A stretch of DNA of 41,592 nt from Bacteroidota bacterium (GTDB lineage Bacteria; Bacteroidota; Bacteroidia; 2-12-FULL-35-15): the NCBI GenBank assembly GCA_021323165.1, contig JAJTCJ010000041.1:1-41592 (forward strand). Reading direction: 5' to 3'. The notes under the pieces are model-generated. The model did not search any database, had not been told where the DNA came from, and worked only from the letters and a program-made list of their open reading frames with translations. Below are positions 17,810 to 24,519 of the stretch, piece by piece (position 1 is the first letter of the stretch; each line of letters opens with the position of its first letter). The position numbers and the translations under genes are program-made.

Positions 17810-20131
17810 CTAGAACGTCATTGAAATGCTTACAGTTGGTAAGATCGGCAACTGATCAACACGTTTGTACTGGATACGATCGAAATAGAATACGTTCTTA
17901 CGTCCGTAAACATTGGTTGCTCCTACAGCTGCCTCGATCTTGGTGTGTTCGAACAGCTGGAAGGTACGCTTAATATTCACGTCCATACGGTGATACCATG
18001 GAAGTTCCTTAACCTGTTTGTCATCATAATAATAGTTCAGGTCTCCATTTGTTGATGTATAGTCTGTTGTGATTCCATCCTGGAAATTAAGATCTTCATA
18101 AAAGCCTGAAGTTGGTCTGAATGGGAATCCTGATCCGATATTCCAGCGAACATCCAGTTCCCAGTTTCTGTCTTTTCCAAAAGTATAAGAAGCAACTATA
18201 TTAGCATTGTGTCTTCTGTCGTAGTGGGGACGATAGGTTTGAACACCATCCCAGCGGGTAACATACCCCAGAGAGTACACAACCCAGATGTAAATACGTT
18301 TGTAGTCATATTTAAGAACGAAATCGATACCCTGAGCTCTTCCGGTTTCAATGATGAAATCTCTTCTTAGCATTTCAGGCTTGTCTGTTTCGCTTTCATC
18401 AAAAAGCTTATTACGGTTAAGATTGGTAAGCTGAGTAAAGTCCTTTCTGTAAACCTCTACATTAAAATCGATATGACGTGTGAGGTCGAATTCCATTCCA
18501 AAGATGTAGTGATTTGCTTTCTGTAATTTGTGCTTTATGTCTCTAACTGATCCGTCTTCGGTTACCATTTCAGATGGCAGATTCTCCGGTCCTGAAAGGA
18601 AACCGTAAAACAAGTTAACAACTTCCCTGTCAGTATTAGCAGCGATAAGATTCTGAGAATAGATCCCACCTGCAGCTTTCACGCGGATGCGCGGAGTCAC
18701 ATTCCATTTTAAACCAATCCGTGGTTCTGGCGATGCTTTTGAAAGCGAAGCATAGTACTGCATGCGGAAGCTGGGCTCGATCAATAATTTTTTGCGTCTT
18801 GATACGTATTTATATTTTACGTATCCGCCAATCTCAGTTGTATTCTCATTTTGTGAAAGATGGCGTCCTGCTGAGTTATAGAAATCGAAATCAGTAGTGA
18901 AACCTAATACTTCAAGTCCGTAATTCAACTCGTTCTTACCCATGAAATAGGTAAAACCTATTCCCATGTTAAATCCTTTGATACCGCTGCTTTTTGCTTG
19001 TTCTACTTCGGGTTTCAATAAGATCTTGTATTGAGAATACGCGAAATTTCCGTTCACAAGAATCGGAGAATTTGCCGGAACCACAAGAAAGTTACCACCG
19101 CCACCGAATGCATCCCATTTCATATCCTGTAAAGCCTTATAGCTAACACGATCACTGAAATTAAATCCAAAAAGATTCAGCTTGCTTCCGTTGTTTGAAT
19201 TGAAAGAAACCTTTCCATAATAATCATTGAAGCTGAAAGGCAAACCATTCGGATCAACGTATGAGTAAAGAAGCTTGGAAGTAGTAGGTAAGTAAGATGT
19301 TTTAGCAGAAAGGATAAAAGAAATGGAAGAGCTTGAGTTTTCCTTTAGCTTTTTAAGAGGCCCTTCTACCAAGACTTTAGAACCGAAAGGACTTGCTGCA
19401 ATTTTACCCGAGATCCTTTTTTTGTTTCCGTCACGTGTGGTGATATCCATAACAGAAGAGATCCTTCCACCGTATTCTGCACCGAAACCCCCACTGTAAA
19501 CATCTGCGTTACGAATAATGTCCGCATCAAAAACAGAGAAAAGTCCGATCGAATGGAATGGATTGTAAACGATCATACCATCAAGCAATACTTTGTTTTG
19601 GATTGGAGATCCTCCACGTATGTAGAGTTGTCCGCCCTGATCACCAGTGAAAATAACACCAGGTAATACCTGTAAATATTGCGCAAGATCCGGTTCACCA
19701 CCAACTGTTGGAAGCTTTTTAATTACGATTGGGTCAATTTTATTTACCGAAACGGATGTTTCAGTTTGTTTAGCTTCCTGTTCAGCAGAGATCTCAACCA
19801 CTTTCAAATTAACATTTGATTTAACAAGCGTTAGGTTCTTATTAAGGATCTCTCCGGCTTTAATAGTAATAGGTAATAGAAGAGTATCATAACCAAGTGC
19901 AGAGGCGATCATAACGGTATAATTTCCCGGAGGAATTTTTGTGATAGAATAATAACCGTTCACGTCTGTTGCATTTCCAATAGTGGTCCCTTTTAAAATT
20001 ACGTTGGTGAAAAGCATTGGTTCACCGGTATCTTTTAAATAAACAAATCCGCGAATAGTGCCCGTTTGTGCTGAAGTGATCTTAGCAATTAAAATAAAAA
20101 GGAAAATAAAAAGAGATCTATTAAAATTCAT
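17810..20131 (-). CDS. TonB-dependent outer-membrane receptor with carboxypeptidase-regulatory-like domain
   Basis: 773 residues. A signal peptide (about residues 1-21, ending KITSAQ) leads into a carboxypeptidase-D regulatory-like beta-sandwich (about 24-110: GTIRGFVYLKDTGEPM, TDVNGYYSITKIPPGNYTV). A plug domain follows (about 130-240: LPGVIFTGDQGGQLYIRGG, LLDGMIVYNPFHSIG, SGGFGAEYGGRISSV). The rest is a 22-strand-type barrel with alternating aromatic strands, ending in Phe (SISMTF), as the BAM insertion signal requires. There is no SusD partner beside it, so it is not a classical polysaccharide-utilisation pair. The substrate is unknown. A hairpin plus T6 lies just before its start codon. 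Confidence 0.93.
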   Translation of the reverse strand: MNFNRSLFIFLFILIAKITSAQTGTIRGFVYLKDTGEPMLFTNVILKGTTIGNATDVNGYYSITKIPPGNYTVMIASALGYDTLLLPITIKAGEILNKNLTLVKSNVNLKVVEISAEQEAKQTETSVSVNKIDPIVIKKLPTVGGEPDLAQYLQVLPGVIFTGDQGGQLYIRGGSPIQNKVLLDGMIVYNPFHSIGLFSVFDADIIRNADVYSGGFGAEYGGRISSVMDITTRDGNKKRISGKIAASPFGSKVLVEGPLKKLKENSSSSISFILSAKTSYLPTTSKLLYSYVDPNGLPFSFNDYYGKVSFNSNNGSKLNLFGFNFSDRVSYKALQDMKWDAFGGGGNFLVVPANSPILVNGNFAYSQYKILLKPEVEQAKSSGIKGFNMGIGFTYFMGKNELNYGLEVLGFTTDFDFYNSAGRHLSQNENTTEIGGYVKYKYVSRRKKLLIEPSFRMQYYASLSKASPEPRIGLKWNVTPRIRVKAAGGIYSQNLIAANTDREVVNLFYGFLSGPENLPSEMVTEDGSVRDIKHKLQKANHYIFGMEFDLTRHIDFNVEVYRKDFTQLTNLNRNKLFDESETDKPEMLRRDFIIETGRAQGIDFVLKYDYKRIYIWVVYSLGYVTRWDGVQTYRPHYDRRHNANIVASYTFGKDRNWELDVRWNIGSGFPFRPTSGFYEDLNFQDGITTDYTSTNGDLNYYYDDKQVKELPWYHRMDVNIKRTFQLFEHTKIEAAVGATNVYGRKNVFYFDRIQYKRVDQLPILPTVSISMTF

Positions 20132-20150
20132 GGTTGCAGCATTTTATAAT

Positions 20151-20176
20151 AAAAAACGCCTTTTTTTTAAAGGCGT
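20151..20176 (-). terminator. Hairpin with T run just upstream of the TonB-receptor start
   Basis: On the minus strand ACGCCTTT and AAAGGCGT (20156-20176) form an 8-bp stem followed by six T. It looks like an intrinsic terminator. It could end transcription coming from the EVE gene, about 225 bases upstream, or act as an attenuator in the receptor's own leader, since the ATG is only about 25 bases further on. Confidence 0.6.
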
Positions 20177-20293
20177 GTAAATGTAATAATTTATTGCAAA
20201 ATGCCACGTCCTATTTTCCGGAATGCGGAATCCTTGAGATGACCGGCTGTTTTTGTGATATAAACGGTGGTTAGTCCGTAGTCGGGAGAATGG

Positions 20294-20311
20294 AGTTCGG
20301 AGACATTTAGC
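20294..20311 (+). repeat. Short dispersed repeat, copy 1 (AGTTCGGAGAC type)
   Basis: AGTTCGGAGACATTTAGC here matches AGTTCGGAGACGGTTAGC at 29842-29859 in 16 of 18 positions, in the same orientation. Both lie in non-coding DNA. The rest of the 20177-20399 gap shows no gene or further structure that I can support. Confidence 0.5.
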
Positions 20312-20399
20312 CCTATGACGAATTTCTAAAGGAAAATTTCAATTGAGCTAAAACTAATAAAGAGACATGATGTATTTAGAATTAAATATCGGTTAGTTT

Positions 20400-20810
20400 T
20401 TACTTCGTTTGAGAAAGTGCCAGTATATGATCGAATTCCTCCGTTGTGACTGCTGATACAGACAATCTGGAGAGTTTGATGATCTGCATGTTCTGCAGTT
20501 TTTTATCCGCTTTGATCTCAGCAAGAGTAACCGGGCGTTTCAGCTTTTTAAAGGGAGCGAATTCTACCACGCTCCATGCAGGATCTTCAGTGGTAGGATC
20601 CTGGTAATGTTCCTTTACTACTTTGGCAATACCAACTATTTCGAGTCCTTCATTGCTGTGATAAAAAAAAGCGAGGTCCCCTTTTTTCATTGCCCGCATA
20701 TTGTTTCGTGCAGCATAATTTCTTACACCGTCCCAGACAGCTTTTTTATCTTTTTCAAATTTTTCCCAACTGTATTTGAAGGGCTCGGATTTTATTAACC
20801 AATGATTCAT
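20400..20810 (-). CDS. EVE-domain protein
   Basis: 136 residues, the size of a bare EVE domain. It opens with the family's MNHWLIKSEPFKYSWE and contains AVWDGVRNYAARNNMRAMKKGDLAFFYHSN, then WSVVEFAPFKKLKRPVTL. EVE is a PUA-like fold that is thought to bind modified bases in nucleic acids; stand-alone bacterial forms resemble human thymocyte nuclear protein 1 and their role is not settled. A TAGATTTG promoter box lies about 33 bases upstream. The gene is isolated, with 166 bases to its upstream neighbour. The family call is secure. Confidence 0.94.
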   Translation of the reverse strand: MNHWLIKSEPFKYSWEKFEKDKKAVWDGVRNYAARNNMRAMKKGDLAFFYHSNEGLEIVGIAKVVKEHYQDPTTEDPAWSVVEFAPFKKLKRPVTLAEIKADKKLQNMQIIKLSRLSVSAVTTEEFDHILALSQTK

Positions 20811-20842
20811 AGGTGCGAATAACGAATTATGATGCGAATATA

Positions 20843-20850
20843 CAAATCTA
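20843..20850 (-). promoter_or_regulatory. Putative promoter box TAGATTTG for the EVE gene
   Basis: TAGATTTG on the minus strand matches TAnnTTTG and lies 32 bases before the ATG, predicting a leader of about 25 bases. A dispersed 27-base repeat (20863-20889) sits right behind it. Confidence 0.55.
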
Positions 20851-20862
20851 AGGATAACGGTT

Positions 20863-20889
20863 TCTACGAATTACTAATTTGAACGAATA
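20863..20889 (-). repeat. 27-base repeat shared with the DinB upstream region, copy 1
   Basis: Read on the minus strand, ATTCG-TTCAAATT-AGTAATT-CGTAGA matches 30091-30117 at all but about five positions. In both places it lies upstream of, and in the same orientation as, the next gene (EVE here, DinB there). Confidence 0.55.
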
Positions 20890-20976
20890 GCGAAACGGCT
20901 TGGTAGGAATCAAGGATTAGTGAAGTTTATGATCAACGAAAGCGAATTTAAAAAAATATCAAATCCGAATTTGCTT

Positions 20977-21636
20977 TCAGCATTTCAAACGTTTCGCAGG
21001 TTTCTTTCTGCCTTTAACCGGAATTGATAAAGGCTTCAGAATTCTTTTGCGTGGGAAGTATAAATGTTTATTTATGACCATTCTGAAATACAATTTATGG
21101 TGGAGCTTGCCATATTCAGTTTTTATCTTCTCCTCGATATTCTGAATACCTCTGCTGTCAAACTTGTCTTGCTGAAATGCTTCTAGCACCAATAATTCAA
21201 ATGCTGTAGCGAGCATCCATTCTACTTCCTGTTTGTATCCGACTGCTGCAATTGCGTTTGTTTGTTTTAGAAAAGACTGGATCTTTCTTTCATCTGTATT
21301 CAGGGTTTCACAGGATGCGAAAAATATAACTTTGCCTGCGCATGATCCTTCTAAGATATTTCCAAGTTCAACAAGTGAATAAGGCTTGGTGTGAGTTATC
21401 AGAATATTACCGCGGTTTCCGTGAAAGGCTAGATACAAAATCGGAAATTTCGAATTGATCTTTTTTTGCTTCCATTTTCTCAAAAAGAATTCGAGCTCAT
21501 CTTTGGTAGCACATGAATGATACATGTGTTTGCAGATATCGCTTTTTTCCAGCAATTCTAATATAGGTTGAACCGTTGATTTATCTTTTAAATTATAATC
21601 CCACAACCCCTCCAGGCAATAGATTCCTTTTTTCAT
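20977..21636 (-). CDS. Putative caspase/CHAT-like (clan CD) protein of unknown role
   Basis: 219 residues, no signal peptide. The middle reads like a caspase-haemoglobinase fold. A hydrophobic strand ends in AFHG (His72-Gly73), a helix follows (SLVELGNILEG), and the next strand ends in FFASCET (Cys109). This His-Gly / Ser-Cys spacing of 37 residues and the ASCET motif resemble the THG and SACET motifs of CHAT peptidases, so a catalytic His-Cys dyad is plausible. The N-terminus (MKKGIYCLEGLWDYNL) resembles bacterial proteins I recall as DUF6642, a hedged identification. The C-terminus (residues 196-219) is strongly basic with KGRKKPAKRLK. It is flanked by non-coding gaps of about 165 bases and has no operon partner. 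Peptidase activity is inference. Confidence 0.7.
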   Translation of the reverse strand: MKKGIYCLEGLWDYNLKDKSTVQPILELLEKSDICKHMYHSCATKDELEFFLRKWKQKKINSKFPILYLAFHGNRGNILITHTKPYSLVELGNILEGSCAGKVIFFASCETLNTDERKIQSFLKQTNAIAAVGYKQEVEWMLATAFELLVLEAFQQDKFDSRGIQNIEEKIKTEYGKLHHKLYFRMVINKHLYFPRKRILKPLSIPVKGRKKPAKRLKC

Positions 21637-21801
21637 TTGTATTCAAAAATTTTTATCGGTGTCGTACAGCACATACTTCGGAAGAAGTCCAGCAACGGCA
21701 AGCGTTATATAGTTACAAATTTACAAACGGAATTGAGTAAATTGAAGGGAATAGCGGAATTAATTTAGATTTATTTACGAACCAGAAACCTAGTGGGGAA
21801 T

Positions 21802-22833
21802 TTAATGCAATATCTTGAAAACCATCTCTTTAAGGAGTTCGCTTTCAGTTGCGGAACCGTTATCGACCCCTTTTGATTTAAGATCATAATCGCGTAAATA
21901 GCTGAAAATGGACTTTAATTTCCCTACACTATAGTTTTTAGCCGCAATTTCATAGTCTTTTACAAAAAAAGGATGCACTCCAAGGGCAGAGGCTGCCGCT
22001 TTTTTATCGGTAAGAAAATGGTAGGTTAATATTTTACTGAAATAACCATACAAAGAAGATACGGTCATTACCATCGGATTATCTTTTGGATTTGCCGCAA
22101 AGTAGTTAATGATCCTGTTAACTTTCAGAACTTCTTTTTTTCCAATGCAACTTTGCAATTCAAATACATTATAATCTTTACTGATGCCAATATTAGTTTG
22201 AATGTGTTCAGCAGTAATTTCTGCTTTAGGTGGTAAGTTAATAATTAGCTTATCAAGTTCATTTGTGATCTTGCTAAGTCCTGTTCCAAGATACTCGCTA
22301 AGCAATCCTGCTGCACGCTGATTGATAGTAAAGCCTTTTGATTTAAGGTAATTGTTGATCCAGTCCGGAACCTGGTTATCATACAGTTTTTTAGATTCGA
22401 AGAGAACGGAATTTTTCTCGATCAGTTTGGCAACTGCTGTCCGTTTATCTATACTTTTATATTTATAGCAAAAAACTAGAATTGTTGAAGAAAGAGGACT
22501 TTCAATATAAGTTTCAAAAGAGCTTTTTGCTTTATCTTTTTTATCTTCTTTTTCTTTCTTGATCAGATCTTTGATATCCTGAGCTTCTTTAACGATGATC
22601 ACCTGATACTCACTCATCATTGGAAAGCGTTTTGCTGCTCCGATAACATCGGCAATGGTTACATCGCGTCCGTAAAGAACTGTCTGGTTAAATTCTTTTT
22701 CACTTTCATCCAGAACATTCTGTTCGATATAATCAGAGATCATGTCAATAAAATAAGGTTCATCACCCATCAGAAAATATACCGGGCGGTATGCTTTCTT
22801 TTTAAGATCTGACATTATTGTATTGAAATCCAT
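21802..22833 (-). CDS. holA: DNA polymerase III delta subunit (clamp loader)
   Basis: 343 residues, the usual length. The AAA+-like N-terminal region has RPVYFLMGDEPYFIDMISDYI (starting near residue 16), the family's characteristic opening, followed by RFPMMSEYQVIIVKEAQ. Then come the delta-specific middle (SSTILVFCYKYKSIDKRT) and the helical collar domain (GISKDYNVFELQSCIGKKEV and the HPFFVKDY segment). It opens the sliding clamp within the polymerase III holoenzyme. It is a single-gene unit, with short gaps containing repeats on one side. There are no signs of disruption. Confidence 0.95.
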   Translation of the reverse strand: MDFNTIMSDLKKKAYRPVYFLMGDEPYFIDMISDYIEQNVLDESEKEFNQTVLYGRDVTIADVIGAAKRFPMMSEYQVIIVKEAQDIKDLIKKEKEDKKDKAKSSFETYIESPLSSTILVFCYKYKSIDKRTAVAKLIEKNSVLFESKKLYDNQVPDWINNYLKSKGFTINQRAAGLLSEYLGTGLSKITNELDKLIINLPPKAEITAEHIQTNIGISKDYNVFELQSCIGKKEVLKVNRIINYFAANPKDNPMVMTVSSLYGYFSKILTYHFLTDKKAAASALGVHPFFVKDYEIAAKNYSVGKLKSIFSYLRDYDLKSKGVDNGSATESELLKEMVFKILH

Positions 22834-22863
22834 TGTACTGATACTAATTTAAAACGAATTTAC

Positions 22864-22883
22864 GTCCCGATAGCTATCGGGAC
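22864..22883. repeat. Perfect 20-base palindrome, CCCGATAGCTATCGGG core
   Basis: Both 10-base halves are exact reverse complements, GTCCCGATAG and CTATCGGGAC. It lies in the gap between holA and the AMP nucleosidase gene. I recall this core recurring in intergenic DNA of many Bacteroidota, which I cannot check here. It could also be a transcript hairpin. Confidence 0.75.
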
Positions 22884-22902
22884 TGTTTATTGGTGAAGCT
22901 TC

Positions 22903-22923
22903 ATCCTGAACTTATTTCAGGAT
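22903..22923. repeat. Intergenic hairpin ATCCTGA-N7-TCAGGAT
   Basis: Seven-base arms ATCCTGA and TCAGGAT with a seven-base loop, 38 bases after the amn stop. It resembles the hairpin at 23836-23856 (same 21-base length, same ATCCTGA start) and belongs to a dispersed family. It may also act as a weak terminator for the AMP nucleosidase gene. Confidence 0.65.
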
Positions 22924-22960
22924 TTGCGAGGAGGCAGTCCAACTCCGTTCTCCTGACTAG

Positions 22961-23731
22961 CTAAAATCTCAAATGCTTCACGGTTAATCCATTGTTCTTT
23001 AACTCGTTCAATGCATCAATCCCGATCTTCAGATGATCATCAACAAAATTAGTAGTGATCACTTTATCGCTTTCAGTGGTTTTAACACCTGTTGAAATCA
23101 TGGGTTGATCGCTTACTAAAAGCAATGCTCCGGTTGGGATCTCATTATAAAACCCTGTACTGAAAATAGTAGCAGTTTCCATATCGATTCCCATTGCACG
23201 AATAGAGCGCAGATAATCTTTGAATTCTTCGTCATGTTCCCAAACTCTTCTGTTTGTCGTATAAACAGTTCCTGTCCAGTAATCTTTTTTATGATTTCTT
23301 ATTGTTGTTGAAATTGCTTTTTGAAGGCTGAAAGCAGGCAAAGCAGGAACTTCAGAAGGAAAATAATCATCAGAAGTACCTTCACCGCGTATTGCAGCTA
23401 TAGGTAAAATAAGATCACCCAGGTTGTTCTTTTTTTTCAAACCACCACATTTTCCAAGAAACAAAGCTGCTTCCGGTTCAATCGCGCTTAAAAGATCCAT
23501 GATGGTTGCAGCATTTGCGCTTCCCATTCCGAAATTTATAATTGTGATCCCATTTGCTGTTGCATTAGGCATGGGCATATCCACACCCTTAACTTCAACA
23601 CCGTTCCACTCAGCAAATTTGCGAACGTATTTATTGAAATTTGTTAGTAAGATATATTTACCGAATTCATTTAATTCTGTACCAGTGTAACGTGGTAACC
23701 AGTTTGCAACTATTTCTTCTTTACTTTTCAT
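22961..23731 (-). CDS. amn: AMP nucleosidase (short Bacteroidota form)
   Basis: 256 residues. It hydrolyses AMP to adenine and ribose 5-phosphate, lowering the AMP pool. It is a nucleoside-phosphorylase-fold protein with GITIINFGMGSANAATIMDLL, ALFLGKCGGLKKKNNLGD, AAIRGEGTSDDYFPSEVPA and the purine-site region AMGIDMETATIFSTGF, followed by LLLVSDQP. It lacks the N-terminal domain of the long E. coli Amn, as Bacteroidota versions do. It lies between holA and a divergent gap, with no operon partner. Bacterial nucleoside phosphorylase is the alternative, but the DYFP/EGTSD pattern favours AMP nucleosidase. Confidence 0.93.
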   Translation of the reverse strand: MKSKEEIVANWLPRYTGTELNEFGKYILLTNFNKYVRKFAEWNGVEVKGVDMPMPNATANGITIINFGMGSANAATIMDLLSAIEPEAALFLGKCGGLKKKNNLGDLILPIAAIRGEGTSDDYFPSEVPALPAFSLQKAISTTIRNHKKDYWTGTVYTTNRRVWEHDEEFKDYLRSIRAMGIDMETATIFSTGFYNEIPTGALLLVSDQPMISTGVKTTESDKVITTNFVDDHLKIGIDALNELKNNGLTVKHLRF

Positions 23732-23832
23732 ATTTCGGATAACTTAGCTTATTATCATTTGTTTGAAAATACCATCCCTTGCTTGAACGGAATCTCATAT
23801 ATGTGAGCAGATTCTAATTAACAGATCCCAAG

Positions 23833-23870
23833 CCTATCCTGAGCAAGTCGAAGGATGGCACGGGATGACA
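23833..23870 (+). repeat. Dispersed TCCTGAGC-AAGTCGAAGGA type hairpin repeat
   Basis: ATCCTGAGC and AAGTCGAAGGAT form a 21-base unit with complementary ends (ATCCT/AGGAT), followed by GGCACGGGATGACAG. The 13-mer GGCACGGGATGAC recurs exactly at 29993-30005, and the TTCGACAGGCTCAG form at 33136-33156 is the reverse-complement version. The rest of the 291-base gap holds no gene that I can see. Confidence 0.7.
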
Positions 23871-24022
23871 GCTAAGATGAACAAATCTCTCTGGATTTTA
23901 ATTCTTCATCGATCCCATTATTGTTGCGAAAATACAAATTAACAGGGCTGATTCTGTAGATGTTGAGAATTATTAATAAAAAAATAACAAAGCGTTTTTA
24001 GAAACGCAGTTCTTTGTATTCA

Positions 24023-24466
24023 ATGCAGGAGCTTAATTTACCAACATATAAATTCAGGTTAAAGGAACAGGATGATCTTGTTTACGTATTCGATACCATA
24101 CGTAAGAAATTTGTTGTACTTACTCCAGAAGAATGGGTAAGACAAAATTTCATTCAATTTCTTGTTTCAGAAAAAAAATACCCTGCTTCACTTGTTTCCG
24201 TAGAGGTAGGGCTCAAATATAATCAGCTTCAGAAACGGGCAGATGTTCTTATTTACAACAAGTTTGGACAACCTTATTTAATGATAGAATGCAAAGCTCC
24301 TGAAGTAAAGATCAGTCAGGAAACCTTTCATCAGATCGCGGCTTACAATATGTCCTTTAAGGTAAGCTACCTTATTGTAACAAATGGCATGGATCATTTC
24401 TGCTGTAAAATGGATTACGAGAATAATTCTTACCAGTTTTTACAGATGGTTCCTGATTTTGAATGA
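24023..24466 (+). CDS. Stand-alone HsdR-N-like PD-(D/E)XK domain protein
   Basis: 147 residues. It consists of one domain like the N-terminus of type I restriction endonuclease subunits. The fold's motifs are in order: VSVEVGLKYNQLQKRADVLIY (Asp74), then YLMIECKAP (Glu89-x-Lys91), then the motif QIAAY (Gln104-x3-Tyr108), the QxxxY typical of RecB/HsdR-family nucleases. So the metal-binding residues look complete. The start is the ATG at 24023; an in-frame TTG at 24014 would add three residues. There is no modification or specificity gene nearby, so it is not part of a local restriction system. A small hairpin (GCGTTT/AAACGC, 23992-24007) sits just upstream. Cellular role unknown. Confidence 0.86.
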   Translation: MQELNLPTYKFRLKEQDDLVYVFDTIRKKFVVLTPEEWVRQNFIQFLVSEKKYPASLVSVEVGLKYNQLQKRADVLIYNKFGQPYLMIECKAPEVKISQETFHQIAAYNMSFKVSYLIVTNGMDHFCCKMDYENNSYQFLQMVPDFE

Positions 24467-24471
24467 TGATT

Positions 24472-24499
24472 TGTTTTTTAACAAAACATACCTATCTTG
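24472..24499 (+). promoter_or_regulatory. Putative promoter of the subtilase gene
   Basis: TTTG at 24472-24475 and TATCTTG at 24493-24499, spacer 17, resemble the Bacteroidota consensus with one base missing in the -7 box. It lies just after the previous stop and 20 bases before the ATG. Confidence 0.45.
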
Positions 24500-24519
24500 C
24501 TTTAAATTAAATCCAGTAA

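Noticed and set aside
21637-21760. Possible attC-like site or broken gene in the gap between the caspase-like gene and holA (CGTTATAT, and the hairpin ACTTC-GGAA-GAAGT)
   Set aside because: The GTTATAT does not fit the attC core GTTRRRY and no complementary arms or integrase are present; no open frame of useful length remains.
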